Below, piece after piece: positions 36,001-48,096 of a DNA stretch of 64,000 nt. Location: positions 40,155,961 to 40,219,960 of the forward strand of contig CM055101.1 of the NCBI GenBank assembly GCA_029204225.1, in the 5' to 3' direction. This DNA is from Diphasiastrum complanatum (lineage: Eukaryota > Streptophyta > Lycopodiopsida > Lycopodiales > Lycopodiaceae). The notes beneath the pieces were generated by a model. The model was not told the DNA's origin, searched no databases, and saw nothing but the letters and a program-made list of their open reading frames with translations. Made by a program: the position numbers and the translations under genes. Position 1 is the stretch's first letter, and every line of letters begins with the position of its first letter.

Positions 36001-39000
36001 CCCCACCAAATACCCTACTTTACCACACCACCCGTGGACAAATCAAAAGTTAAAATGTCTTTTTAACCTTCTTCAAGATGTTGAGTTCATGAGGTTTTAA
36101 ATTATTTCACAGGATGTCAAGTTTTCTATGGCAGTAATGTTTTCCATGTGGTCAAATTAGAGAAAGTGGATTTTAGTTTACTTGGAATCTAGCCCAGCTT
36201 CTTTTTATGACTTCTTTCACGTATGATAGTTTTTCAATTGTTCCATGTTGCTTTCCTTTTATTTTAATCACAATTCCAACAACATGCATATTTTAAATAC
36301 ATTTGTATCCTCCTTTTCTTTCCTCTGATCTTGAAGCCCCAACATGATTCTTACGTATCTGGTTTTTTATGCAGTAATGTTATGGACATGTACATGTCCC
36401 TACTGATGCATCACTACATTGGCTACATTTGATTCCTTCTAACATTAGCATGTTATTTGATATTGTTATCAATGGATACGCACTTCTATTTATATTTGAC
36501 AAGATCAGGACCTATACTTCACATGATTCTTAATTTAGGCCCAAAAATTTGAATTTTCATATTTCCCTCCAGTTAATTGAAGAGAGGTTGCTTTTGATTA
36601 ATATAGATAGCCATTAAGGTTCCTCATTTGATAGCTTGTTATTCTGGAGATCTCTCCTACTATTGCTTAGGTCGAGCTTCAGTCTCAGACATCTATAGTA
36701 TTCAGGTTTTGTTCTCAGGTAGAAAACCTTATTTGCTATCATTTATGTTTGTTGTTCATGATGTGATGCAATATCTGTGGTGCGTCCATAACTTGGTATC
36801 AAAGCCCTTTCCTGAGTAGATTTCAACTTTTTGGAGTACTTCAAGCCAAGATTGGCAACATTTTATTCCCAGCATGCGCCCTACCTTACGCTGTTCCCCT
36901 TCAACATCAAGAGCTTGTCCTTGATTGGCACCCTACTTCAAGCACACGTTGGCAACATTTTCTCCACCTACTGCTTGCTAGATTTTTTTGCTACTATTGG
37001 GCAGCGCTTCTTACTACTTGGCACCCTGTTTGGTGGACATTTTGGCAGCTTCTTCAGATTTCTTTTGTAGGGTTTTGTGATATCAGATTCTTGTGCCCTA
37101 GCCCATTGCAAACAGCTAAAGCAGCTTGTTGCGCACTAGGCACCTAAGCGCTATCGTACAAAAACTTCTTTTTTTTTTTTAATCATGATATTGGATTTGT
37201 GTGCCCTAACCCATTTACCAACCTCTAATATAGGTTGCCGTGCACCTAGGCAATGTTAATCAAAAAATTTCACAAGAAAATTCCTAAAAAAAAAAAATTG
37301 ATATCAAATTTGTGTGCCCTAGCCCATTTGCGCACAACTCAAATCGCTTGTCACTCACCTTAAATGAATCATTCTTCTACGTCTACTGTGATTTAAAATG
37401 GGTTTTCTATCACATTTGGGTAGCCTAATGTGGCCTATTCCTATTGGTGGTTGTGTGTTGTTTAGAACCTGCATTGAGGTGACGACTGGTGTCCTCTCCC
37501 TCAAGGTTTGTGCTTCTTCCGCATGCTTCCTATCATGGCTTGTGGCTTTGCATTTGTCTCTCACTTTGATGAGACTCCTCAGCCTTCTGCTATGATATCC
37601 CTCTTCGGCAGATTCAATCCTCCCTTGATCAACTTGAGGCACAGATTGTCACTCCTCCAATTTCCACCACTACCATTATTGATCCACATATTAGGCTTCT
37701 CCTACTCCCTATGCTTGTGACTTTCATGGCAAAGTCCAACTCTATGTTTATTCCAACCCCTCTCATGGAATGAGTTAGAGAATCAAGTCACTAAGCTTGA
37801 GAACTATTTCTCCCTCTTCCCTTCAGATATGTAGCTACTTTACATCTCGATGGTCAAGCCGCTACTTGGTAGCGTGTTCATCATCAAACCCTTCTCGTGA
37901 AGCTTTACATAGTTGAATTTGTCGTGACTTACATCTAGCTATGACTGATCCACAATGGCTTGTAAGACATTTACAACATATTAGTGGTTTGGTGACCTAC
38001 TCTACTTGCTTTATAGGTCTCTCTTATTTGATCTTGATATTCAGTAGGATGAGCTTACCTCCAATTTCATTGCTAGCTTAAATGGGCCTCTACAATATGA
38101 AGTCTCCTCCTTTATCCTCATTTCCTTATCACATGCTATGTTGCGTCCACATTTTAGCATAAGTACCTAGAGCAGTCTTCTCCTTTTGTTGTACAATCTT
38201 ATGACACCCTATTCTTACCCATTCTTCATTCCTAGCTCCTTTTCCAAGCACTTTAGGTTTCTCCTCTTCTCGGACTACTTTTAACACTTGTGTCCCTCAT
38301 GTTGAGTTTGTTGAGATGTAGGATAAGCACCTATGTTTTCATTGTAAGAGTCCTGACCATCTCTTGCCCCGAGGCCCTGCTTTGCCATTGCTATTCATTT
38401 TCATAACACTGATAATTCTGAGGACCCCTACTCTTATGTTCACATAATAGAAGATACCTCACTTGAGCCAAACTCTCCTCCTTTTGTCAAGTGTTTTGCA
38501 TAGCTTGCTTATGCTTCACATTCATTTGTCAATCTATGCACTATCCAGGTTCTTCAGCCTTTAGAAGTGGAGGTTGCATACGTTTCTAAGCACCCAACTA
38601 CTCACTGTACTACCTTATCAATTTGGGGCTTTTACGCAAATTTTTACACTATCCCCCTTGAGCATTATGACATCATCCCTAGAGCAGATTGGTTTGCTTC
38701 TTTGGTTACAATTACCTTGGATCGATAGCAGCAAACACTTTACATTACATATGACGGCAGTCCTCACATATTCACAAGTATTTTTTTTTTTTTTAAAGCT
38801 TCCTCACTTATACCTATAGCCCATTGTGCTTCTCTACTTTGCATTCTTGAACTTCTCCCCACCCCCACCCCCACATTTCTCTCTTGTTGCTATTTGGCAT
38901 TCTTGGCATGCGTCGACCGCCTTTTTTCCCTTATGTCATGTTCTGGGTTTACCTTATTCAGCCACTCGGTCCCTTCACTCCATTTGGCCTTACTAGACTA

Positions 39001-42000
39001 GTCGCCTACTCCTCACTCCCATTGCACTGCCTCACTTCCTCTATCTAGCATCTTGTTTTCCCTTTACATGACTATCGCTGCTAGCCACTACTTCTCACAG
39101 GTGCTACAACTGTCGATATTCCAGGGTTACTTTCTCTCATGCCTCATGCTCTTCTACTGGGAGAGCTCTATGTTGCCTTATTCTGGTGGTTGGTTCCTTA
39201 CAAATACTATGTAGGATCCTCCAAGACAGCTATTGGGTTTTCACCATTGGTTGCTCCCATTTCTTGCTCCTGATGGATAGGCTTGCTTTTGCGTGGGACG
39301 TACATGTCCATCATATGATCTACTAATGCATCTTAATAGTGGCTATATTCCACTACTTTCAATATTAGCATGTTATTTGATATTGTTATCAGTGGACACA
39401 CTTTTATTTGTGTTTGACAGGCCCCGGACCTTTATTTCACATGGTTCTTAAGTTGGGCCCTTATATTGGGATTTCCATATTTTCCTTTGGTTAATTAAAG
39501 GGAGGTAGCTTTTGATTAGTATAAGTAGCCTGTAAGGCTCCTCATTTGGTAGCTTATATTCTTGAGATCTATCCTACTGTTGCTCAGGTAGAGCTTTGTT
39601 CTCGAACATCTATGATATTCAGGTTATGTTCTCATGTAAGGCAGTGAGGCCTTTGGTGGCATATTGTTAAGTAGGACCTTATAGGACCCATGCGTATTGA
39701 GAGACATGCGGAGCAGTGCATGGCTTGTGACAATAATATGCATGTTGATTGCACATGAAATGTACTTAGAGTTAATCTGAATGGCATGAAGGTTTCATGG
39801 GGCACATGCACAGACCACTAAATTCTACATATACTAGTAGAAACTCGCCCTCTTGTATCATTGCATTCTAGACTTCCATTACCTGTTGTCTCTATCTCAT
39901 TATACTTTCACAAGTTATGGCTCCGGGGTGAGATGCTAGTCTTTCGGAAGATCCATCTCTTGTTGGTTGGGTGGTTTGATATCCACCAGTCTCTCATTTG
40001 TTTCTATTTCTATCTTAATCTTAGTCATCTCCTAGGTGGTTGTCACACTGGTATCAGAGCAAGGCTAAGATGTTGCTGGATGGAATGGAGACAAGTTGTA
40101 TATCGATTTGGAAGCACTTGGTTGTTCGAATCCCGATTGGAGTGCTGATTTCTCAAGGAAAGATTGAGTTTTATATATCATTAATTCATGTTGGAGCAAG
40201 TTTTACCAGAGTGTGGTAGAGTGCACAACTACCTGTCGATTTTGTTAAAATTTGGTTAGAATTAGTGGTTAAATTCATTATCAAATTCTTGGTTGCTTGA
40301 GAAAATTCTAAACTTTTATGGACTGCTCTGTTGTTAATTTCAATTGCTATCAGAATTTCCAGTAAGGATTGATGAGAATCGATTTATTCCGCTAGTGGTG
40401 GAATTCTAGCTATTAGGAATTATGAGAATCACTATGCATGAATCCTGTTGAATCTATAATTTTTTTTTCTGGGGATGTCATATTGGTAAGGATACAATGA
40501 CATGCATATGTCCATTATATGCCAGAATGATTGGATTCAATCTGAGGTGAGTTGTGCATTGATAACTTGATTGTGAGAATTACTCATTTTTGCATGAAAG
40601 GATTGTATTTGCTCCAAAACAGTCGAATTAATTCTCATGTGTAATTGAGAAATTAGACGACTCCTTTTTTTGTGAAATTAATTGCTCCCTGTGTGAAGAT
40701 AATTCTGATTTTTTCCATTTCTGATAAAGCCTGTATGTCAGAAATTTTTGACGAATTTTGATAGCTTGTAGGTAAGCATGGATAAAGATAAGATTGTTTG
40801 GAGTAATTCACAGTGTAGGAGACCCCTTAAATGACTTTTTGGTAGAACAGCATAAACCTGTTGCTTGTTTGGGAAACTTGCAAAACACACCAGAATTACC
40901 AGCTTATCAACCTGTGAATAAGGTTCTGGGATATTAAGCTCGGTGTGGGAGCAATTTCGTTGGCTTTTTTCAAGCATTCAATAGGCAGTAACTTCACAAG
41001 GAGATTGTAGAATGTATTTAGAATCTTCCAGAAGTGCTTTTTTTTGCTTTAGCTACGGAGACTTTAGTTGAAGTATGCTTCTATACTGCCTTGAATGCAA
41101 GTGTTGAAGTCTACAATACCTTGAGGGAATCGCTGTCGCAGATTTAGTGTAAAGTCGAAGCTGACAGTCTTGCCATATATTTAGCTTTGGTATAGATTGT
41201 TTACAATCTTATTCCACCTCAGCACTCCTACAGGCACACCAAAACTAGTGGGATATGCCCAAACATCTGGAGAAATTATAGGCAGCAAGGACCAATTGGG
41301 CAAGAACGCTTGATTCCTGTTAGAAAGCATTGCCAAATCGAAGTTGTTTGCTTTTGAGGGATAGCAACTGTTGTTTAAGTATATTAACAAATTGTTTTCT
41401 GCCCGATGCAGCCTCATGCAGAAGTAGGGCGGCTGACAAGGATGGGGAGTCATCTGCATGTTTTGCAAGAGGCGAGGGTTGTTTAGTTTTTGCTTTTCCT
41501 GGAGCTTGAATTCGGGCTGTGAGTGAGGTAGTGTGGCGGCTGCCTCCACAATGAAGTGTGGGTCAGGGTTTTGAACCTTGAAGTTCTTTTTGGCATTTTG
41601 TAGTTTTTGGTGTATATTAAGAAATTACTCATGGAAATAATCTGGTTGATTCTTAACTGTGTCTTCCCTATGGCAATTAACTGGTGATTTTGGAGAATGT
41701 TTGCCAGAAGAAAGAATTGAATTTACCGAATCATAAATGCTGAGAGTTGATGGATCCTTATAGTTGAATTTTGATTCATAATAATTAAACTGGAAAAAAT
41801 TGATGAATTTTGCCTTACTATTAAATTCCTAAATGAGCACTCTATTGGTTGTTAATTTATAGAATCAGGATTGTGGGCAAGTGGACGTTTGCCACAAAGT
41901 TAGTGACCAATGAAAACTTTACGTAATATAACAAAGTAAGGTGGAACTTTGGTTATTAGCATTGAGGAAGAGACATTTTAATTTTGAAGTCGGTTTACCC

Positions 42001-45000
42001 CCAGTAGAAAAATTAAAATGTCGTGGTGGATTTATTTTCCTTTCAAAATCCTGGAATTATCCTTTTTGCTTAAGTATGTAATGGTACGTATTTGAAACTA
42101 ATAGTTTTTTTTGCCGTTAAGAATCTAATGGATAATGATCATTAGGTTGGGCAAAAAGAAAAAGTATAGGCACAGGACTCATTGAGTGTAGGTTGTAAGT
42201 TATGAAATAAGTGGAGGTAACCAGAGGAAATATATGAGAATTTGGATTCCTATTCAACAAAGGGAAATTTTATATGGGGATTTTCGACATCTAGATTTAG
42301 TCCTAGACAAAAACTTTAAAAAAATTGTGGTGGGCATGTATCAAAACCATTTTGGTATGCTTCGTGTCTTTTGACTGCCAGTTGAAGTACAAAATCTAGA
42401 TAACTCACATTTCCGGACAAAAATGCAGTTTAAAGGAATAATTGTGAAGTCCAGAACTTTCCTAGGGCAAGATCTTGCCTTTTCGATAGTTTTTGAGTTT
42501 TTTTTGGTTGTGTGTTATGGATATAACTCTCCAGTATTCTATAATAAATTGTGTGACTTGAATTTGGTGAATTATGATTGACAAATCATAAGATTGTCAA
42601 TATCTATGGCTGACAAACCATAAATTTGTAGCTGCTTGTTATTAGAGGATTGATTGGAAATACAATGATTCTAAAAATGATGAGTCACTCTTGATTTGTG
42701 AGGAAGTTTCTTTTCCTTCTCATTCTGAGGATAGAACCTAAGGGGGAAAGCATGTTACGTCCTTACCCAGCCAAAAGGATATTAGAGAGTCCTTAGGTAA
42801 GGTAATGAGGCCTTTGGTGGCATATTGTTAAGTAGGACCTTATAGGGCCCATGGGTACTTGATTAAAATGTGAGGACTCAAACTCCATTGAGAAACATGT
42901 GGGATAGTGCATGGCTTGTGACGGTAGTATGCATGATGATTGCATGGGAAATGTAATTGGAGTTAATCTAGATTGCATGAGGGTTTCATGGGGCACATGC
43001 ACAGACCACCAGATTCTAAATTTACTGGTAGAAACTTGCCTTCTTGCATCATTGCATTCCATATTTCCATTACTTGTCGTCTCTATCTCATTATTGTTTC
43101 ACAAGTTATGCCTCGGGGTTGAGATGCTACTCTTTTGCAAGATTCGTCTCTTGTTGGTTGGGTGGCTTGGCCTCCACCAGTCTCTCCTGTGTTTCTATTT
43201 CTATCTTAATCTTAGTCATCTCTTGGGTGGCTGTCGCATGTGGCGTGTGGCAATCAATAGTAATAAAGTCTTACCTTGATATACGTTAGCTCAAATTTTA
43301 TATGATTGGATGGTGGAGATCACATTTGAAGACCCCTTCATCCGTTGTAATATTCAGCCCTCATTTTGTCTTGGCAATCTCATTGTAATGACTTTGATGC
43401 TCTGAGATGGACAACTTACTCTCCCCCAGATCCTCTGATTGTCTCCAGCTGTAACTTCTGAAAGATTCTTGTGATCAATAAGGTTGATAATGTTTGTCCT
43501 CATCCTTGTCCACAGCAAGACAAGAGGAAAAGCCAAATATTTCAATAATATGCAGCAAAGGACTGAAAGCTGTTTAGTTTGTAATGTATCGAAAGATTGC
43601 TGATTTGGACTTCTCAATCTTCCAATTTTTATGAAGTAGAATCTTCTCTAAATTGCCGCAACTCTAAAATCTACTTTATTCTACTTGAAAGATAATAGCT
43701 AGTCAGGATTGCATTTCAGTCAAAGACATCTTTCTTCCATCAGCAAGTTAGAAAAAGATTTAGAGCTCAAACATTGAAAGGTTTACTTTTTGTGCTCAAT
43801 GTTATCGACATTTTAAATGGGTGGTTGTCATACACTTGTTCTCCTAGCTTTTGTTTGAAAATCACCCCAGAATGAGCAATAGCCAGCGCTGTTGCAAAAT
43901 GATTTGGGTTTAAAGGCAAACATCCACTACAGAGTAGTTGCTCATCACCAATCCATTCTTTCTGCTTCTCCATGCATGTACAGGAACAAGTGAGAACTAT
44001 ACTTTTGATGAGACGAGTCCATCAGGCAATGATTATCTTTCAGAGGTGAGGCCACAGAATCTGCACATTTTGACAATTGTGTGACTTGTAGACTAGTTTG
44101 TTGACTTGTCCTTGTTAATTTCTTAGGTCTGCCGAGAATGGGAGGCGACAGCAGAGAAGGTAGATAGTACAGTAAGACTGGTCCTTGTGCGCATTGGAGT
44201 CGTTCTTGACAAGGATGGGGGAGCTCTAGGCATGTACATTTATATTGTGAAATTACAGCCTTTGCTTGCAGAATTATCATATTTTATTTCTCAGGCATAG
44301 GGAATAAAAGTGTAGTAGGATAAATTCCTGTGGGGACCCTTGCCTGAGGGTGCAGCCTAGATGGCAGAGGACCAAAAACCTAAACTAAAGTCCTCCCCAG
44401 CAGGACTTGATCCTGTGTAAAAATTAATGTCAAGTTGCTTGCACATCCTTTGTTCACTGACAGAGGTAAGAAGTTCTAAAGGCCATTTTATCCCTTGTAA
44501 CTATAGTAAAAACAATTCCTATAGATGCATACAATATGGACATAATGCTCCTTACATGAATTACCCTAGCCTATGGGCTTACACACATGATGCCCTTTAC
44601 ACAAGAATCTCAGAGCATATTCATGCCGTGAAACACAGAAAGCCCTTCTATGCCATATAAAAGTGAACTTCAAGAATTTGGTCAAGTTTTCATCAATGCC
44701 AAAAGCTGGAAAATGGACTTAAAAGGTTTGGCAGGTTTTCATTAGTGTTGCTCAATGTGCTAATAGATGATGAACCCTTTTCCAGAAAATAAGCTTATCT
44801 ATATCTGAAGCACAACATGTTCTTAGGAACAATAAACAATGGGTAAGAGGACTTGTACGGTAAGAGGGTAACCAGTCCATTAAGTCCATGAACCAGCTTG
44901 CCAAAGCTTTGACAAAGTAGGAAAAGAAATGGCAATATATGCCCATCATAATATTCCATGTTTGTAACTTGTAATGCATTTTGTTGCTAAGTCTAGCATG

Positions 45001-48000
45001 TCACTGCAAAGGAAAATTCGAAGGTGTCCTCTATGCTGCTTGCACCAAAACTTTGGATGCTGCCTCTTATGGCTGCATTGTTCTCAACCCAATATGACAG
45101 ATAATTTCTTAGACTTGTAAATTATCGCACATTGGCATTAGCACCCACACAGATGAGGTACTAAAAAATTTACACAGAGAAAGTAACTGAAACTTCTTCC
45201 TAAACTCACTTTTTAAAATAGTTTCTAGTCTGAATTGATGCCCAAAGTATTCAAATTTTTTGATTGTCTTCTAGTTCAATTTATAGGAAGTGAAAGTCGG
45301 CATGTGCTTTGGTTTCATATGGTAAAGTAAGAATATTGTATACTATCTCTTGGGGTGTTACGTTTTGTTATATGAACCTTAACTACATGGTGCATATATA
45401 GACCCAAGTCTTCCACTTATTGCTGGGACAATCCCCCAACCACTTGAGTTAATTTGTGATCTCTTTGAGAGGTAGGCTTAGATTGAAGGGCATTTTCTAG
45501 CATTATCCATTTTCTATATGGTGCTAGTCAATTCAATTTCTTTTTTTAGATTATGATCTCACTTTAGTCAGGAAGACCTATAGTTTTTCTAATGTCTACA
45601 TGTTGCTCAGTGGCTAGAAATTATATCCAAGCTAAATAACACACAATCTTCTCCCAAAGGCTGGGCAATATGATGACGAACTACAGTCCAGACTTCAATA
45701 CTTATAACCTAATATACCTCAATGTATATATGTTTTCTAAAGATGAAAGCTATGTGAATGCTTTTGTTACTCAAAAATTTAATGTTATGGATCACTTATT
45801 CCTAAGGAAATGTCTCTTCCTAATCCCTATATTAGTAATACTCTTGAAGGTTAAAAAAAATCAGGACAAAATACACAGATGTATTCCCTGAGCGGTTGCC
45901 TGAAGGTCTTCTTCCCAACAACTCTCCTATATCTCTTTTTCTTTATAGGATGAGCCCCAAGGAAGAGGATGAGGTTGCTAAGCGACTTCAAGAGTATTTA
46001 CATTTGGGCCTTATTTGACCCATTAAATCCCCTTGGGGAGCTCCTATTTTATTAGTCGGCAAAAAAGATGGTGGATAAATCTTTGCATCAACTTTAAGAA
46101 ACTTAAGAGAATGGCCATCAAGAACCATTATCCCTTACCAAGGATGGACGATCTAATGGACCGACTGAAAGGTGCAAAGTATTTCAGCAAGTTAGACCTT
46201 AGATCTAATTTTCATACTAGATGACCATAATGAAGTTTTAGTCCCTTTGGTCTTACGAATGCCCCAATAACTTTTCAGCAAAACGATATTCTTCGTCCGT
46301 ATCTAGGAATATTTGTTGTGGTATTATTGGACGTATAGTAAAACTCATAAAGGAGCATGAAGCCCATCTTCGTATAGTCTTGGATATTCTAAGCCAAGAA
46401 AGGCTTTATACTAAAGAGTCTAAATGTGAGTTTTCTCAAACAAAACTCAAGTACCTCAAACATATCATTCTGACCTTGGCATTGAGATCGATTATGACAA
46501 ACTTTGTAAAGCACGTGAATGGCCTATATCGAAAATTATTAGAATAGTTGAATCTTTGTAGGTTTCAAACAAGTTTTTTCCATATGTTTATTCAAGACTA
46601 TGCTAAAGTAGCACTACCCTTGACTAATCTTCTTAAGGGATTGAAGAAAGTCAAAAGAAAAACCCAAAATGGTAGTAAAAAAAGCTTGGAAGCATAATAA
46701 AATCAATCGCCCATTAAATCAAAACTTTGAGGCTTTGAAATACTTAGTGTCTATAGTGCATGTACTACACAGTGGACCAGAACAATCCATTTTCTTGTTG
46801 AAATGGATTCTAGTGGTGTAGGAGCAGTCCTGTATTAGGACAGTAGACTAGTGGCTTTCGAAAGCAAGAAGTTGGACCCAACTCAAAGTAGATATTCTAC
46901 TTATGAGAAGGAACTTTTTGCTGTCATTTACACTTTCAAAATCTGGAGACATTACTTGTATGGCTCCAAATTTACAGTGATGATAGATCGTCAATCTCTT
47001 AAATTTATTTGTGATGTTGTTGACTTGAGGGGTTGTAAGGCCTGATGGTCAAAACTCATTCAACATTCCGAGTTTGACATTAAGTACCGTCGAGGTGTGT
47101 CAAACTGTGTCGTTGATGCCTTGAGCTAGATTGGGGATGTTAATCAGTTATGCTTTGCTGAGATCCAATCCGAGGTGTATCTTTCTCTTCTGGATCTTTG
47201 TTGGACCGATGCATTTTCAGTCATATTTGCCAAGATGTCTTGGCAAGAATTTCTAGATCTAGTGAAGACCTTGGAAAGTAGGATTCCAAGAAATCTTGTA
47301 ATGAGAAGATAGTTTCCAATTATTCCATTACGAATGGTTTACTTTTCCGTAGAGGAAAGGTATGTGTGCCAGACATTGAAGGTATTAATCTTGCATGAAT
47401 TTCATGACAGTCCCAATGTTACATACCTATGTAACTAGCAGTACTTCAGTGATCCCTATATGTCCATTTAGTGTTGGGGGCTAAATGGCAAGTTACCCTT
47501 GGATAAGGGGTACCCTTAGGATTAAGGGTAGGTGCCTTTGGATAAGGGCAGACAAGTGACCATACCTTGGTCGGAGGTATGGAATCAAGTTATCCTTGGA
47601 TAAGGGATACCCTTAGGATTAAGGGTAAGTGTCTTTAGATTAAGGTACCGGTGTCCTTGGATAAGGGCAGGTAGGTAGGTGTCTATGCCTTGGTCGGAGG
47701 TATGGAACCTAGTGAGGTGTTAGAAAGTCATTACCATGGGTGTTTTGGCTATTTTTCTACACCTTGGGCCTCAACCTTGAACCATATCACTTTATTGGTC
47801 TTGGACCAAAGTATACAAGCACAACTTGGGCAATGGGACCTAGTAGGAGGGTGCACTTCCAAGATGTCCATTGAGTTCCCAACTCCCACAAGAAAGGCAT
47901 TCAAAGAGTCATAGGTTATGGAAGAAGTCTCTTGACCTTCCATAAGCCTATGAAGGTTCTTTAACTCCCTTAGGCCTCTCTCTTTCTCATTGGTTGTGCA

Positions 48001-48062
48001 TGGAACTCCATAGTGTATTGGAGGGTGCCATTTGCCATCTATATGAGGGGAGGAGGGCGCCC

Positions 48063-48096
<34 letters not shown>

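Larger units (their letters stand above)
39636..43238 (+). mobile_element. Large LTR retrotransposon derivative without recognisable coding (LARD-like)
   Basis: The LTRs at 39636-40047 and 42753-43238 flank 2.7 kb. The primer site CTGGTATCAGAGC follows the 5' LTR (40048-40060), and the polypurine tract AAGGGGGAAAG (42740-42750) precedes the 3' LTR. The interior shows no gag, protease, RT or integrase motifs in any frame; the longest frame, 122 codons on minus at 41181-41549, has none. From family knowledge this is a LARD, mobilised in trans. Confidence 0.75.

Noticed and set aside
41181-41549. 122-codon minus-strand frame inside the LARD-like element, possible captured gene
   Set aside because: No recognisable domain and no conserved pattern to judge; kept only as a question in the LARD finding.
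44231-44240. Ordinary GT donor at 44234-44235 for exon E
   Set aside because: It would give a two-base overhang that, joined to the only suitable acceptor, destroys the conserved [12 protein letters not shown] reading. The GC donor four bases earlier restores it.
47490-47705. Regularly spaced repeats considered as a CRISPR-like array
   Set aside because: Only two long diverged units plus fragments, no uniform short repeats or distinct spacers, and the context is plant nuclear DNA.
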